This document shows, in pieces, positions 56,703 through 63,700 of a DNA stretch of 64,000 nt. The notes beneath the pieces were generated by a model. It did no database searches and had not been told where the DNA came from. It saw only the letters and a list, made by a program, of their open reading frames with translations. The DNA lies in assembly GCA_963812775.1 (NCBI GenBank), contig CAWEWH010000007.1:248001-312000 (forward strand). The letters run 5' to 3'. A program made the translations under genes and the position numbers. The DNA comes from CAWEWH01 sp963812775. Lineage in GTDB: Bacteria; Pseudomonadota; Alphaproteobacteria; Rhizobiales; Beijerinckiaceae. Position 1 is the stretch's first letter. Every line of letters begins with the position of its first letter.

Positions 56703-57830
56703 TCACTCGATCACGATGCGCGGTGCCGGCCGTCCATGCCGCGCCTCGCCCTCGAGCGCCTCGCGCACCGCCGACGCCACGGCGAGAAAGGCCGCCGCGT
56801 GCGGCCCTTCCGGATCGCTGACCGTGATTGGCGCGCCGGCATCGGACTGGGCGCGGATCGGCATGGCGAGCGGCACCTCGCCGAGAAACGTGACGCCGAG
56901 GCGCTCCGCCTCGCGGCGGGCGCCGCCGTGGCCGAAAATGTCCGAGCGCTCACCGCAATGCGGGCAGATGAAGGTCGACATGTTCTCGACGATGCCGAGC
57001 ACCGGCACGTCGACGCGCTTGAACATGGCGATGCCGCGGCGCGCGTCGATCAACGCCAGATCCTGGGGCGTCGAGACGATGACGGCGCCGGCGAGCGGCA
57101 CCGACTGGGCCATGGTGAGCTGCGCGTCACCGGTGCCGGGCGGCATGTCGACGACGAGAACATCGAGATCGCCCCACAGCACTTCGCGCAGCATCTGCTG
57201 CAGCGCCGAGACGACCATCGGGCCGCGCCAGATCATGGCGGTATCTTCCTCGACCAGGAAGCCGATCGACATGACCCTCAGCCCGAAGGCTTCGAGCGGC
57301 CGCAAGCGCTTGCCGGCGACGAGCTCCGGTTTGTCCTTGAGGCCGAAGAGGCGCGGCATGGACGGACCGTAGATGTCGGCGTCCATGACACCCACGGCGA
57401 GGCCGAGCTTCGAGAGACCGAGCGCCAGATTTGCAGCAAGCGTCGACTTGCCGACGCCGCCCTTGCCGCTGGCCACCGCGATGATGTGCTTGACGCCGGG
57501 CACTCCGGCGCGCGCGCGGGCAGCGCTGGCGCGCGGCCCCGCCTCGCGCGGCGGCGCGACGGGCGATGCCAGCGGGCCGCCGGACGCGCGGTCGGCCGTC
57601 AGCGCGACGATGACGCTCTCGACGCCGGGCAAGGCGCGAACCGCGTCCTCGGCGGCGCGGCGCAGGGGCTCGAGGCTTGCCGATTGCGCCGCATCGACGC
57701 GAATGGCGAACGTCACCTTGCCGCCGTTGATAAGGATGTCGGTGAGCGCTCCCGATTGCGGCAGCGGCGTCTTGCGGTCAGGACCCGGAATGCTCGCCAG
57801 CCTCTGGCGGATCAAGTCTTGCGTGACCAT
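56703..57830 (-). CDS. mrp: Fe-S cluster carrier ATPase Mrp/ApbC
   Basis: A 375-residue P-loop protein that carries [4Fe-4S] clusters to apoenzymes. The N-terminal MIP18/DUF59-like domain is residues 1-90. The deviant Walker A is HIIAVASGKGGVGKSTLAANLALGL, switch I is MDADIYGPSMP, Walker B is VVDMPPGTGDAQL, and the bridging cysteines are NMSTFICPHCGERS (CxxC). AGGATGAG before ATG 57830 fixes the start. The cytochrome peroxidase gene lies downstream. Fe-S delivery is relevant to MoaA and the Mo-hydroxylases nearby. Confidence 0.93.
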   Translation of the reverse strand: MVTQDLIRQRLASIPGPDRKTPLPQSGALTDILINGGKVTFAIRVDAAQSASLEPLRRAAEDAVRALPGVESVIVALTADRASGGPLASPVAPPREAGPRASAARARAGVPGVKHIIAVASGKGGVGKSTLAANLALGLSKLGLAVGVMDADIYGPSMPRLFGLKDKPELVAGKRLRPLEAFGLRVMSIGFLVEEDTAMIWRGPMVVSALQQMLREVLWGDLDVLVVDMPPGTGDAQLTMAQSVPLAGAVIVSTPQDLALIDARRGIAMFKRVDVPVLGIVENMSTFICPHCGERSDIFGHGGARREAERLGVTFLGEVPLAMPIRAQSDAGAPITVSDPEGPHAAAFLAVASAVREALEGEARHGRPAPRIVIE

Positions 57831-57911
57831 GCTCATCCTATGGGTCCGCACTCCGAGGCGGTCAATGTGGGCGCGCTCATGCGGCACGCGCCGCCGCGCT
57901 GCCGACGGTGA

Positions 57912-58946
57912 TCAGCCGCCCGTCACGCTCATGTGACGGCCAACCGCGGCGCGCGGACGGCGGCGGTCGATGACGAAGTCATGGCCCTTGGGCTTGCGGG
58001 CGATGGCCTCGGCGATCGCCTCGTCGAGACGTTCATTGCCCTCCGACAGGCGCAGCGGCGTCCTGAGGTCGGCGGCGTCGGTCTGCCCGAGACACATATA
58101 GAGCGTCCCCGTGCAGGTGACGCGCACGCGGTTGCAGCTCTCGCAGAAATTGTGCGTCATCGGCGTGATGAAGCCGAGGCGCCCGCCGGTCTCCTCGATG
58201 CGCACATAGCGGGCGGGCCCGCCGGTGCGGTCGGGGAGGTCGGTCAGCGTGTAGCGCTGCATCAGCCGGCTGCGCACCACCGACAGCGGCAGGAACTGGT
58301 CGAGGCGCTGCGGCTCGATCTCGCCCATCGGCATGACCTCGATCAGCGTCAGGTCGAAGCCGCGACCGTGCGCCCAGGCGACGAGGTCTTCGATCTCATC
58401 CTCGTTGACTCCCTTCAGCGCCACGGCGTTGATCTTGACGGCAAGACCGGCGGCTTCGGCCGCCGCGATGCCCTGCATGACCTGTCCGAGGTCACCCCAG
58501 CGCGTGATCGCCTTGAACTTCGCCTTGTCGAGGGTGTCGAGCGAGACGTTGACACGCCGCACACCGCAGGCGGCGAGCTCGGCCGCGTGGCGGGCGAGCT
58601 GGGTGCCGTTGGTGGTGAGCGTCAATTCGTCGAGCCGCCCGGACTTCAGATGCCGGGACAACGAGCCGAACAGGCTCATGATATTGCGGCGCACGAGCGG
58701 CTCGCCCCCGGTGATGCGCAGCTTGCGGACGCCGCGGTCCACGAAGGCCGTGCACAGCCGATCGAGCTCTTCGAGCGTCAGCAGATCGCGCTTGGGCAGG
58801 AAGTGCATGTCCTCGGCCATGCAATAGACGCAGCGCAGATCGCAGCGGTCGGTGACCGAGACGCGCAAATATGTGATGGCCCGCCCGAACGGATCGATGA
58901 GGGCAGGGGCTGCATCCAACGCGGCAGGACTGCGTACCAGACTCAA
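57912..58946 (-). CDS. moaA: GTP 3',8-cyclase MoaA
   Basis: A 344-residue radical SAM enzyme that starts molybdenum cofactor synthesis. The SAM cluster is TDRCDLRCVYCMAEDMHFL, the SAM/GTP sites include LRITGGEPLVRRNI and LTTNGTQL, and the second [4Fe-4S] cluster is NFCESCNRVRVTCTGTLYMCLG. The C-terminus ends GRHMSVTGG, ending in the GG essential for activity. The start is probably TTG 58946 with GGGG upstream; the frame is open to TTG 59042, adding a 32-residue helical extension. A Mo-box-like dyad lies upstream. Confidence 0.93.
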   Translation of the reverse strand: MSLVRSPAALDAAPALIDPFGRAITYLRVSVTDRCDLRCVYCMAEDMHFLPKRDLLTLEELDRLCTAFVDRGVRKLRITGGEPLVRRNIMSLFGSLSRHLKSGRLDELTLTTNGTQLARHAAELAACGVRRVNVSLDTLDKAKFKAITRWGDLGQVMQGIAAAEAAGLAVKINAVALKGVNEDEIEDLVAWAHGRGFDLTLIEVMPMGEIEPQRLDQFLPLSVVRSRLMQRYTLTDLPDRTGGPARYVRIEETGGRLGFITPMTHNFCESCNRVRVTCTGTLYMCLGQTDAADLRTPLRLSEGNERLDEAIAEAIARKPKGHDFVIDRRRPRAAVGRHMSVTGG

Positions 58947-59054
58947 AGCGTATCCCCGGCGGTTCCTCGGCAAGATCTCAGCGGCTTCTCGAGCAATTCT
59001 GCGAGCTTCCTGAAGCGCTTCTTGAAGTTTCTTGGCAGCCAATGCTGGACCGCC

Positions 59055-59082
59055 CTATATGGCGGCATATAGCGCCTATATG
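59055..59082. promoter_or_regulatory. Triple CTATATG/CATATAG dyad, Mo-box-like
   Basis: CTATATG (59055-59061), CATATAG (59066-59072) and CTATATG (59076-59082) alternate in orientation, forming two overlapping perfect palindromes with four- and three-base spacers. The site is AT-rich in a GC-rich genome and sits between moaA and the DUF971 gene. Read on the minus strand, CGCTATAT-n6-ATATAG-GGCG resembles the ModE/Mop Mo-box. It could repress or activate moaA in response to molybdate. Confidence 0.5.
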
Positions 59083-59122
59083 TGACCCAGGCGACGGCAG
59101 GGTCAATCAACTTCTCGTTCCC

Positions 59123-59494
59123 ATGACCGACAACAGCACGAACGAGCCCTGGCCGACGGAAATCAGGCTATCGCGCGACAAACGCCTGGTGACGGTGGCG
59201 TTCGAGGATGGTGAACGCTTCGAGCTGTCGGCCGAGTATCTACGGGTGATGAGCCCCTCGGCGGAGGTACGCGGCCACGCTCCGCATGAAAGGAAGACGG
59301 TCGCCGGCAAGAAGAACGTGCGGATTGCCGGCATCGAGCAGATGGGCCGCTATGCGGTGAAATTCGCCTTCGACGACGGTCACGCCAGCGGCATCTATGC
59401 CTGGGCCTATCTGCATGAGCTCGGCGCCACGGCGGCCGACAAGTGGCGCGCCTACATGGACGAGCTCAAGGCCAAGGGGCTGGCCCGCGAGTAG
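59123..59494 (+). CDS. DUF971 domain protein
   Basis: A 123-residue DUF971 (gamma-butyrobetaine hydroxylase N-terminal-like) protein: PTEIRLSRDKRLVTVAFEDGERFELSAEYLRVMSPSAEVRG and FAFDDGHASGIYAWAYLHELG are the family signature. DUF971 is often fused or next to Mrp, and may take part in Fe-S assembly; here Mrp and moaA are close by. ATG 59123 is used, since the longer frame from 59042 crosses the operator. Confidence 0.85.
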   Translation: MTDNSTNEPWPTEIRLSRDKRLVTVAFEDGERFELSAEYLRVMSPSAEVRGHAPHERKTVAGKKNVRIAGIEQMGRYAVKFAFDDGHASGIYAWAYLHELGATAADKWRAYMDELKAKGLARE

Positions 59495-59581
59495 GGCAAT
59501 TTTCCTCGGACTCGACTTAGCGTAGGATGAAATCTCAGTGATTCGCGGGGGAGTAATAACGGCCTAATTTGGGAGCCTGGA

Positions 59582-59986
59582 ATGCTCGCCTACCTGCACC
59601 GTCATCTCGATGTGGTGGTGTTCCTGTATGCGTTCTTTGCGCTCGCGACTTTCGGCCATCTCTATCGCTTTCGCCACGCGCTGAGCCCCAGCGCGACCGG
59701 CGGCAGGGGCGCCAAGATCGCCCTCCTGGCACTCGGCTGGCCGGCATACTGGATCGTGGCGCACGGCGTCACCGAGACGCTGCGGCTGGCCACCGAGCCG
59801 GTGAGCACGGTGATCGTCAAGGAAATTGAGATCATCGGCGCAATATGGCTGCTCGGGGCGCTCTTGTTTCCGGCCTATTATATCGGCAGCTACTGGGACC
59901 AATGCGTCAGCGGGGCCTGCGGGCTCCTGGTCGGCAAGGCGTTCCTCTGGGCCGCGTTCTGGCCGGCCTATTTGCTGGTCGGATAG
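59582..59986 (+). CDS. Small integral membrane protein, unknown function
   Basis: A 134-residue protein with about four hydrophobic helices (VVVFLYAFFALATFGHLYRF, KIALLALGWPAYWIVAHGV, IEIIGAIWLLGALLFPAYYIG, ACGLLVGKAFLWAAFWPAYLLVG). I do not recognise the family. GGAG nine bases before ATG 59582 supports translation. It stands alone between DUF971 and the convergent transpeptidase gene. Confidence 0.7.
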   Translation: MLAYLHRHLDVVVFLYAFFALATFGHLYRFRHALSPSATGGRGAKIALLALGWPAYWIVAHGVTETLRLATEPVSTVIVKEIEIIGAIWLLGALLFPAYYIGSYWDQCVSGACGLLVGKAFLWAAFWPAYLLVG

Positions 59987-60066
59987 CAGACGATTGACTG
60001 ACGGAGAACGAACGACGGAAGGCGGATTGACGATCCGTCGTCCGCCGCCTGTTGTCAGCCGTCAGC

Positions 60067-60663
60067 TCAGCGCACGACCACCACTTGCGTGCCGATCCTC
60101 ACCCTGTCGTAGAGGTCGATAACGTCTTCGTTGGCCATGCGGATGCAGCCCGAGGAGACGGCTTGGCCGATGGTCTCCGGCTCGTTGGAGCCGTGGATGC
60201 GATAAAGCGTGCTGCCGAGATAGAGGGCGCGGGCGCCAAGGGGGTTGTCGACGCCGCCCTTCATGAACCGCGGCAGGTCGGGACGGCGCTTGAGCATCTG
60301 CGGCGGAGGCGTCCAGTCGGGCCACTCGCGCTTCTGCCCGATGCGCTGCGTGCCGGCCCACTGAAAGCCCTCGCGGCCGACGCCGATGCCGTAGCGGATC
60401 GCCTGCCCGCCAGGCAGCACGTAGTAGAGCCGCCGCTCGCCGGTATTCACGATGACGGTGCCTGGGGCGTATCTGCCGCTGAACGAGATCGTCTCGCGGG
60501 CAATCGGCGACTTGCCCATGGTCTGCGGCTGGCCGGCGCCGAAACCCTGCCGCGGCACGTCGGTGTCGATGATCTCGCGGGTCAGCGGATCGAGAAGCGC
60601 CACCGCCGGCGTGGCCGCAAGCCCCAGGGAAAGGGCCACGGCTGAGAGGATAGGACGACGCAT
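60067..60663 (-). CDS. L,D-transpeptidase (YkuD)
   Basis: A 198-residue exported enzyme with an N-terminal signal (MRRPILSAVALSLGLAATPAVA). The YkuD domain covers residues 75-195; IVNTGERRLYYVLPGG opens it, and the catalytic site is YRIHGSNEPETIGQAVSSGCIRMANEDV with H and C (SxGCIRM). It forms 3-3 peptidoglycan cross-links or attaches proteins to peptidoglycan. ATG 60663 follows the last of three tandem ribosome sites. Confidence 0.9.
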   Translation of the reverse strand: MRRPILSAVALSLGLAATPAVALLDPLTREIIDTDVPRQGFGAGQPQTMGKSPIARETISFSGRYAPGTVIVNTGERRLYYVLPGGQAIRYGIGVGREGFQWAGTQRIGQKREWPDWTPPPQMLKRRPDLPRFMKGGVDNPLGARALYLGSTLYRIHGSNEPETIGQAVSSGCIRMANEDVIDLYDRVRIGTQVVVVR

Positions 60664-60701
60664 TGTTGCCTCGAGAATGTTGCCTCGAAATGTTGCCTCG
60701 A
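60664..60701 (-). promoter_or_regulatory. Triplicated Shine-Dalgarno-containing repeat
   Basis: TCGAGGCAACA occurs three times on the minus strand (60674-60664, 60688-60678, 60701-60691) with 13-14 bp period. Each holds GAGG; the one next to ATG 60663 has a five-base spacer. Copy number could tune translation of the L,D-transpeptidase. Confidence 0.6.
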
Positions 60702-60940
60702 AAGCGCGTTGGCTTCGAAACGTGTTGCTTGGCGGACGCAGCCGGCATCCGACGCAGTCACGCAAGCCGCCCCGCTGGAGGCAGTGAAAATGTTCGAAGA
60801 CCAGCCGCTACGCAACGACTTCGCGGCACCATTCGGGGTAAACGATGCTGATCCCAAGATGTCGTGACCTCAGCGCAACACCGGGCGTCGCCGCAACGGG
60901 CCTCAACCACCCGCCGCGCTCAAGCCTCTGGGCGCCGCCC

Positions 60941-60964
60941 AGGCTTGAGCCAAGGCTTGAGCCA
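60941..60964. repeat. 12-bp tandem duplication
   Basis: AGGCTTGAGCCA is repeated exactly twice in the gap upstream of the tRNA gene. The unit is itself near-palindromic (GGCTTGAGCC). No gene is seen in 60702-61114. Confidence 0.5.
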
Positions 60965-61054
60965 AGAACTGCGAGCCTCCAGATGAGGCGGTGCGGCCGG
61001 CGACGAACCGGCAAGGCAGCGCAATTGACGCCCATTTTCCAGCGCCGCATCTTG

Positions 61055-61092
61055 CCCGAAAACCGCTCACACTTTTCGGGATCATGCGCTAG
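61055..61092. repeat. REP-like palindromic element, copy 1
   Basis: CCCGAAAA (61055-61062) pairs with TTTTCGGG (61073-61080), followed by ATCATGCGCTAG. CACACTTTTCGGGATCATGCG recurs at 62756-62776. Such palindromes are scattered in many Hyphomicrobiales genomes. Confidence 0.6.
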
Positions 61093-61114
61093 AAGCGTTG
61101 CTTCCGGCCGGATC

Positions 61115-61189
61115 GGGCGCTTAGCTCAGCGGGAGAGCGTCCCCTTCACACGGGGAAGGTCGCAGGTTCAATCCCTGCAGCGCCCACCA
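61115..61189 (+). tRNA. tRNA-Val (CAC)
   Basis: A complete cloverleaf: acceptor GGGCGCT/AGCGCCC, D-stem GCTC/GAGC, anticodon stem TCCCC/GGGGA around the loop TTCACAC (anticodon CAC, valine), T-stem GCAGG/CCTGC around TTCAATC, discriminator A and encoded CCA. The 3' half from 61158 is duplicated at 61711-61742. Confidence 0.95.
61158..61189 (+). repeat. att-like direct repeat, copy inside tRNA-Val
   Basis: 32 bp from the variable loop to CCA, identical to 61711-61742. The 3' half of a tRNA gene is a standard core for site-specific integrases. Confidence 0.7.
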
Positions 61190-61298
61190 ATCATGACATG
61201 AAAGTGCCAATTGCCCCAAATTGGCGAGAGCCGCCGCGCGCCGCACCGTCGTTGCTGCTCGCTGACGCGGAAGCGATCCCGCCTCGCGATACCAGTTC

Positions 61299-61556
61299 CT
61301 AGTTTGATTTTCCCGGCTGACGGGGAGCCCTCGGAGAACGTACGAGTGCAGTTTCGGGGGCGTCACTATCGCCATACCAAATCGCCATCGAAACTCTTTG
61401 TTGAAGCTGATCTTTGCCCCACGGGTCGGGAATGGTGTGGTAGGAGACGGTTGTTTCGGTCTTGATGACCTCGCATTCTGGACTCTCTCTCCGCCAAACA
61501 TTGACCTGCCGCTCGATGTCCCTCGCATCGGGACCGATGAACATTTTGAGTTTCAT
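61299..61556 (-). CDS. Hypothetical protein in tRNA-flanked islet
   Basis: An 85-residue protein starting MKLKMFIGPDARDIERQVNVW, with the strand-like segment CEVIKTETTVS and a later VSMAIWYGDSD. AAGGAA about ten bases before ATG 61556 is a good ribosome site, and codon use is less GC-rich than in the core genes. I do not recognise it. It is the only gene between the tRNA and the duplicated tRNA 3' end, so it is probably acquired. Confidence 0.6.
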   Translation of the reverse strand: MKLKMFIGPDARDIERQVNVWRRESPECEVIKTETTVSYHTIPDPWGKDQLQQRVSMAIWYGDSDAPETALVRSPRAPRQPGKSN

Positions 61557-61710
61557 GTTTTCGTGTTCCTTCAGCTTGGCGGGGCCGCGTTGGTCACCCG
61601 CAATGGTGAGCTGTAGGCCAGCGCCGCAGACGGCGATAGGCGGGCGCTCGTGCCGTAACTCGGCCGTGGAAGGTCGATGTCACGAGTTCGGCGGGTCGAG
61701 CAGCGGGCAC

Positions 61711-61742
61711 GGTCGCAGGTTCAATCCCTGCAGCGCCCACCA
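61711..61742 (+). repeat. att-like direct repeat, tRNA-Val 3' fragment
   Basis: Exact 32-bp copy of 61158-61189, followed by TCATGACA as in the first copy with one base changed. It has no 5' tRNA half. It marks the right edge of a 0.55-kb insertion with no integrase left. Confidence 0.75.
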
Positions 61743-61860
61743 TTCATGACAGAAAATTTCATGACGGAAAAATCATGGCAGCAAAATGGACAGCGGCCGG
61801 GCACAAGGTCCCGGCCGCGCATCTCGTCTCTTCGAAATTCAGGATCTCGGTAGCCGCCGT

Positions 61861-62589
61861 TCAGTAGCCGCCGCGATAACCACCGCCGTAATAGCCACCG
61901 CCGTATCCGCCACCATAGCCGCCGCCGCCGTAGCCGCCACCGCCGTAATACCCATAGCCGCGCTGCGGCGGGTAGTAGGCCGGCTCCTCGTAATAGTCCC
62001 GATAGTAGCGGCGCTTCGGCTTCTGCACGATGACGGGCTTCTTGACGATCACCGGCGGACCTTCCTTCACGTCCCCCGGCGGGCCTTCATTCACGGCCCC
62101 GGGCGGGCCTTCCTTGACGACGGCGCCTTCCTTGATGGGTGGCCCGCCTTCCTTGACGGGCGGCCCGCCTTCCTTGACGGCAACGGCTCCCTTGGGCGGA
62201 CCGCCGCCGGGCGCGATCTTGACGACTTTCCCGCCGGGCGGCGCCTTCTCGACCACCGGGGGTCCGCCCTTGGCTGCATCCTGGACAGGCTGGCCGGCCG
62301 CACCCTGCTGCACGGCGACGCCTTGCTGGGCCGCCCCTTGCGGGGGTGCGCCTTGGCCTTGGGCTTGCTGGGCGCCGGCGCCCTGTGCGCCGCCTTGCGG
62401 CGGGGCGCCCTGTTGCGCCTGCTGCGCGGCGCCGTCCTGAGCGGCAGCGCCCTGCCCAGCCCCGGCCGGGGCTTGCGGATCCACGGAAATCTGCCGGGTC
62501 TTTTCACGCTGCTGAGCATCGGCGACGGAGCCGACCCCACACACCAATGCCAAGACGGCAAGGGCGCTCATGCAACTCGATATCCTCAT
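61861..62589 (-). CDS. Secreted Pro/Gly/Gln-rich protein with Gly-Tyr tail
   Basis: A 242-residue low-complexity protein. The signal peptide is MRISSCMSALAVLALVCGVGSVADA. A Q/A/G-rich stretch (residues 30-110) is followed by imperfect repeats of EGGPPVK/EGPPG (about residues 130-185), a basic KPKRRYYRDYY turn and a tail made of GGGY units (about 45 residues). It is probably a surface or cell-envelope protein, but function is unknown. ATG 62589 is used because the signal begins there. The long antisense frame on the plus strand is a by-product of composition. Confidence 0.65.
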   Translation of the reverse strand: MRISSCMSALAVLALVCGVGSVADAQQREKTRQISVDPQAPAGAGQGAAAQDGAAQQAQQGAPPQGGAQGAGAQQAQGQGAPPQGAAQQGVAVQQGAAGQPVQDAAKGGPPVVEKAPPGGKVVKIAPGGGPPKGAVAVKEGGPPVKEGGPPIKEGAVVKEGPPGAVNEGPPGDVKEGPPVIVKKPVIVQKPKRRYYRDYYEEPAYYPPQRGYGYYGGGGYGGGGYGGGYGGGYYGGGYRGGY

Positions 62590-62754
62590 GTTTTTTCTCA
62601 CGTTTTTGGTGGTTCGGCGCGCCGCGAGCGAATCTCGGCCGAACCAAGTGGAGGGGCCGCGTGGGATCATCATACCACGACCGGGGAGCCCGAGTCCGCT
62701 CGTTAGGGTAGCGATGTCTCTACCGCAACTCTTTGGTCTCTTGCATGAGCCTGC

Positions 62755-62780
62755 GCACACTTTTCGGGATCATGCGTTAG
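62755..62780. repeat. REP-like element, copy 2
   Basis: CACACTTTTCGGGATCATGCG at 62756-62776 repeats 61068-61088 exactly; the left palindrome arm is degraded. It lies directly at the end of the next gene. Confidence 0.55.
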
Positions 62781-63118
62781 CTCTTCTCCCACGGGCATTC
62801 GAGCTTTCGGGTCGGCCGGGCCGCCTTGATTTTCTCGATGCGGTCCACGTCGCCGGGCTGCAGATAGCGCCCCCGTTCCATGATCTCGACAGCGTATTCC
62901 TCATAGGAGAGGCCGATGCGCTCCGCCTTGTCGAGCCGGTGCAGCATCACTTCGCGCGACGGGCGCCGCCACGCCGCCCGATGCGCCCGGCGCCAATGAA
63001 AATAGGAGCCGGTCGGCCCTTCGCCCCATGCCGGGACATGCGGATCGTCGAGCGGTGGGCCGCCATTGTGACCAAGCCCGGCTCGGTCGGGTCGAGAGCG
63101 ATGCGCGTCGAGATTCAT
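62777..63118 (-). CDS. Hypothetical protein
   Basis: A 113-residue protein from ATG 63118 (MNLDAHRSRPDRAGLGHNGGPPLDD). The GHNGGPPLDD segment is common at the start of alphaproteobacterial phage-type or terminase-related small proteins, and YFHWRRAHRAAWRRPSREVMLHRLDKAERIGLSYEEYAVEIMERGRYL is helical and basic. I do not assign a function. It precedes no obvious partner. Confidence 0.7.
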   Translation of the reverse strand: MNLDAHRSRPDRAGLGHNGGPPLDDPHVPAWGEGPTGSYFHWRRAHRAAWRRPSREVMLHRLDKAERIGLSYEEYAVEIMERGRYLQPGDVDRIEKIKAARPTRKLECPWEKS

Positions 63119-63171
63119 TGGCCGAGCCCTATCATGGTTGGGTGAACACGCAATTCGGATGCCAATCTTGG

Positions 63172-63663
63172 CTACAGCGTCCGCACCATCAGCCGCGCAT
63201 CGGCGCCATAGCTCGCAAGCTTCGCCCGCAGCGGCTGGTCGGCCGTGGGGCGAAAACCGAGCCTCGTCCAGAAGGCGCCCGTGTCGTTGACTGAGATGAG
63301 GGTCATCGTCGCAAAGCCCGCCGCCGTCGCGTGCGCCAGCACGGCGACGATATCGGATGCGGCGCCCGCCCGCCGCGCCGGCTCGCGCACCGCCACGTCG
63401 TGGATGTAATAGGTGTCGGCGTTGGCCGGGATGCGGTTGAGCCGCGTATTGAGCGCCGGCGGACTGGCGCGCCGCCACGGATGGCTGATCGTGTAGCCGG
63501 CAAGCGCGCGGCCGCCTTCGAGCACGAAGCAGCCGGCGGCGTAGAGCTTCAGCCGCTCGGCCAGCACGGCGGCATCCTCGGGATGCGCCAGGTGAATCTC
63601 GGCCGCAATGGCCGCAACGCGCGGCAAGTCGCTCGCCGTCAGCGGACGCCAGGGCATCATCAT
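63172..63663 (-). CDS. GNAT acetyltransferase
   Basis: A 163-residue N-acetyltransferase. PWRPLTASDLPRVAAIAAEIH opens the fold, YYIHDVAVREPARRAGAASDIVAVL is motif A for acetyl-CoA, and MTLISVNDTGAFWTRLGFRP is the C-terminal strand. Three successive ATGs at 63663, 63660 and 63657 make the exact start uncertain. Confidence 0.83.
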   Translation of the reverse strand: MMMPWRPLTASDLPRVAAIAAEIHLAHPEDAAVLAERLKLYAAGCFVLEGGRALAGYTISHPWRRASPPALNTRLNRIPANADTYYIHDVAVREPARRAGAASDIVAVLAHATAAGFATMTLISVNDTGAFWTRLGFRPTADQPLRAKLASYGADARLMVRTL

Positions 63664-63700
63664 CAAGGATGGTCGGTGAATATCGCCGGCGAGGCAATCG

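Noticed and set aside
61786..62706. Plus-strand open frame of 306 codons rich in Ala/Leu/Gly
   Set aside because: It is the mirror of the Pro/Gly-rich secreted protein; the minus frame has a signal peptide and protein-level repeats, and the plus frame does not.
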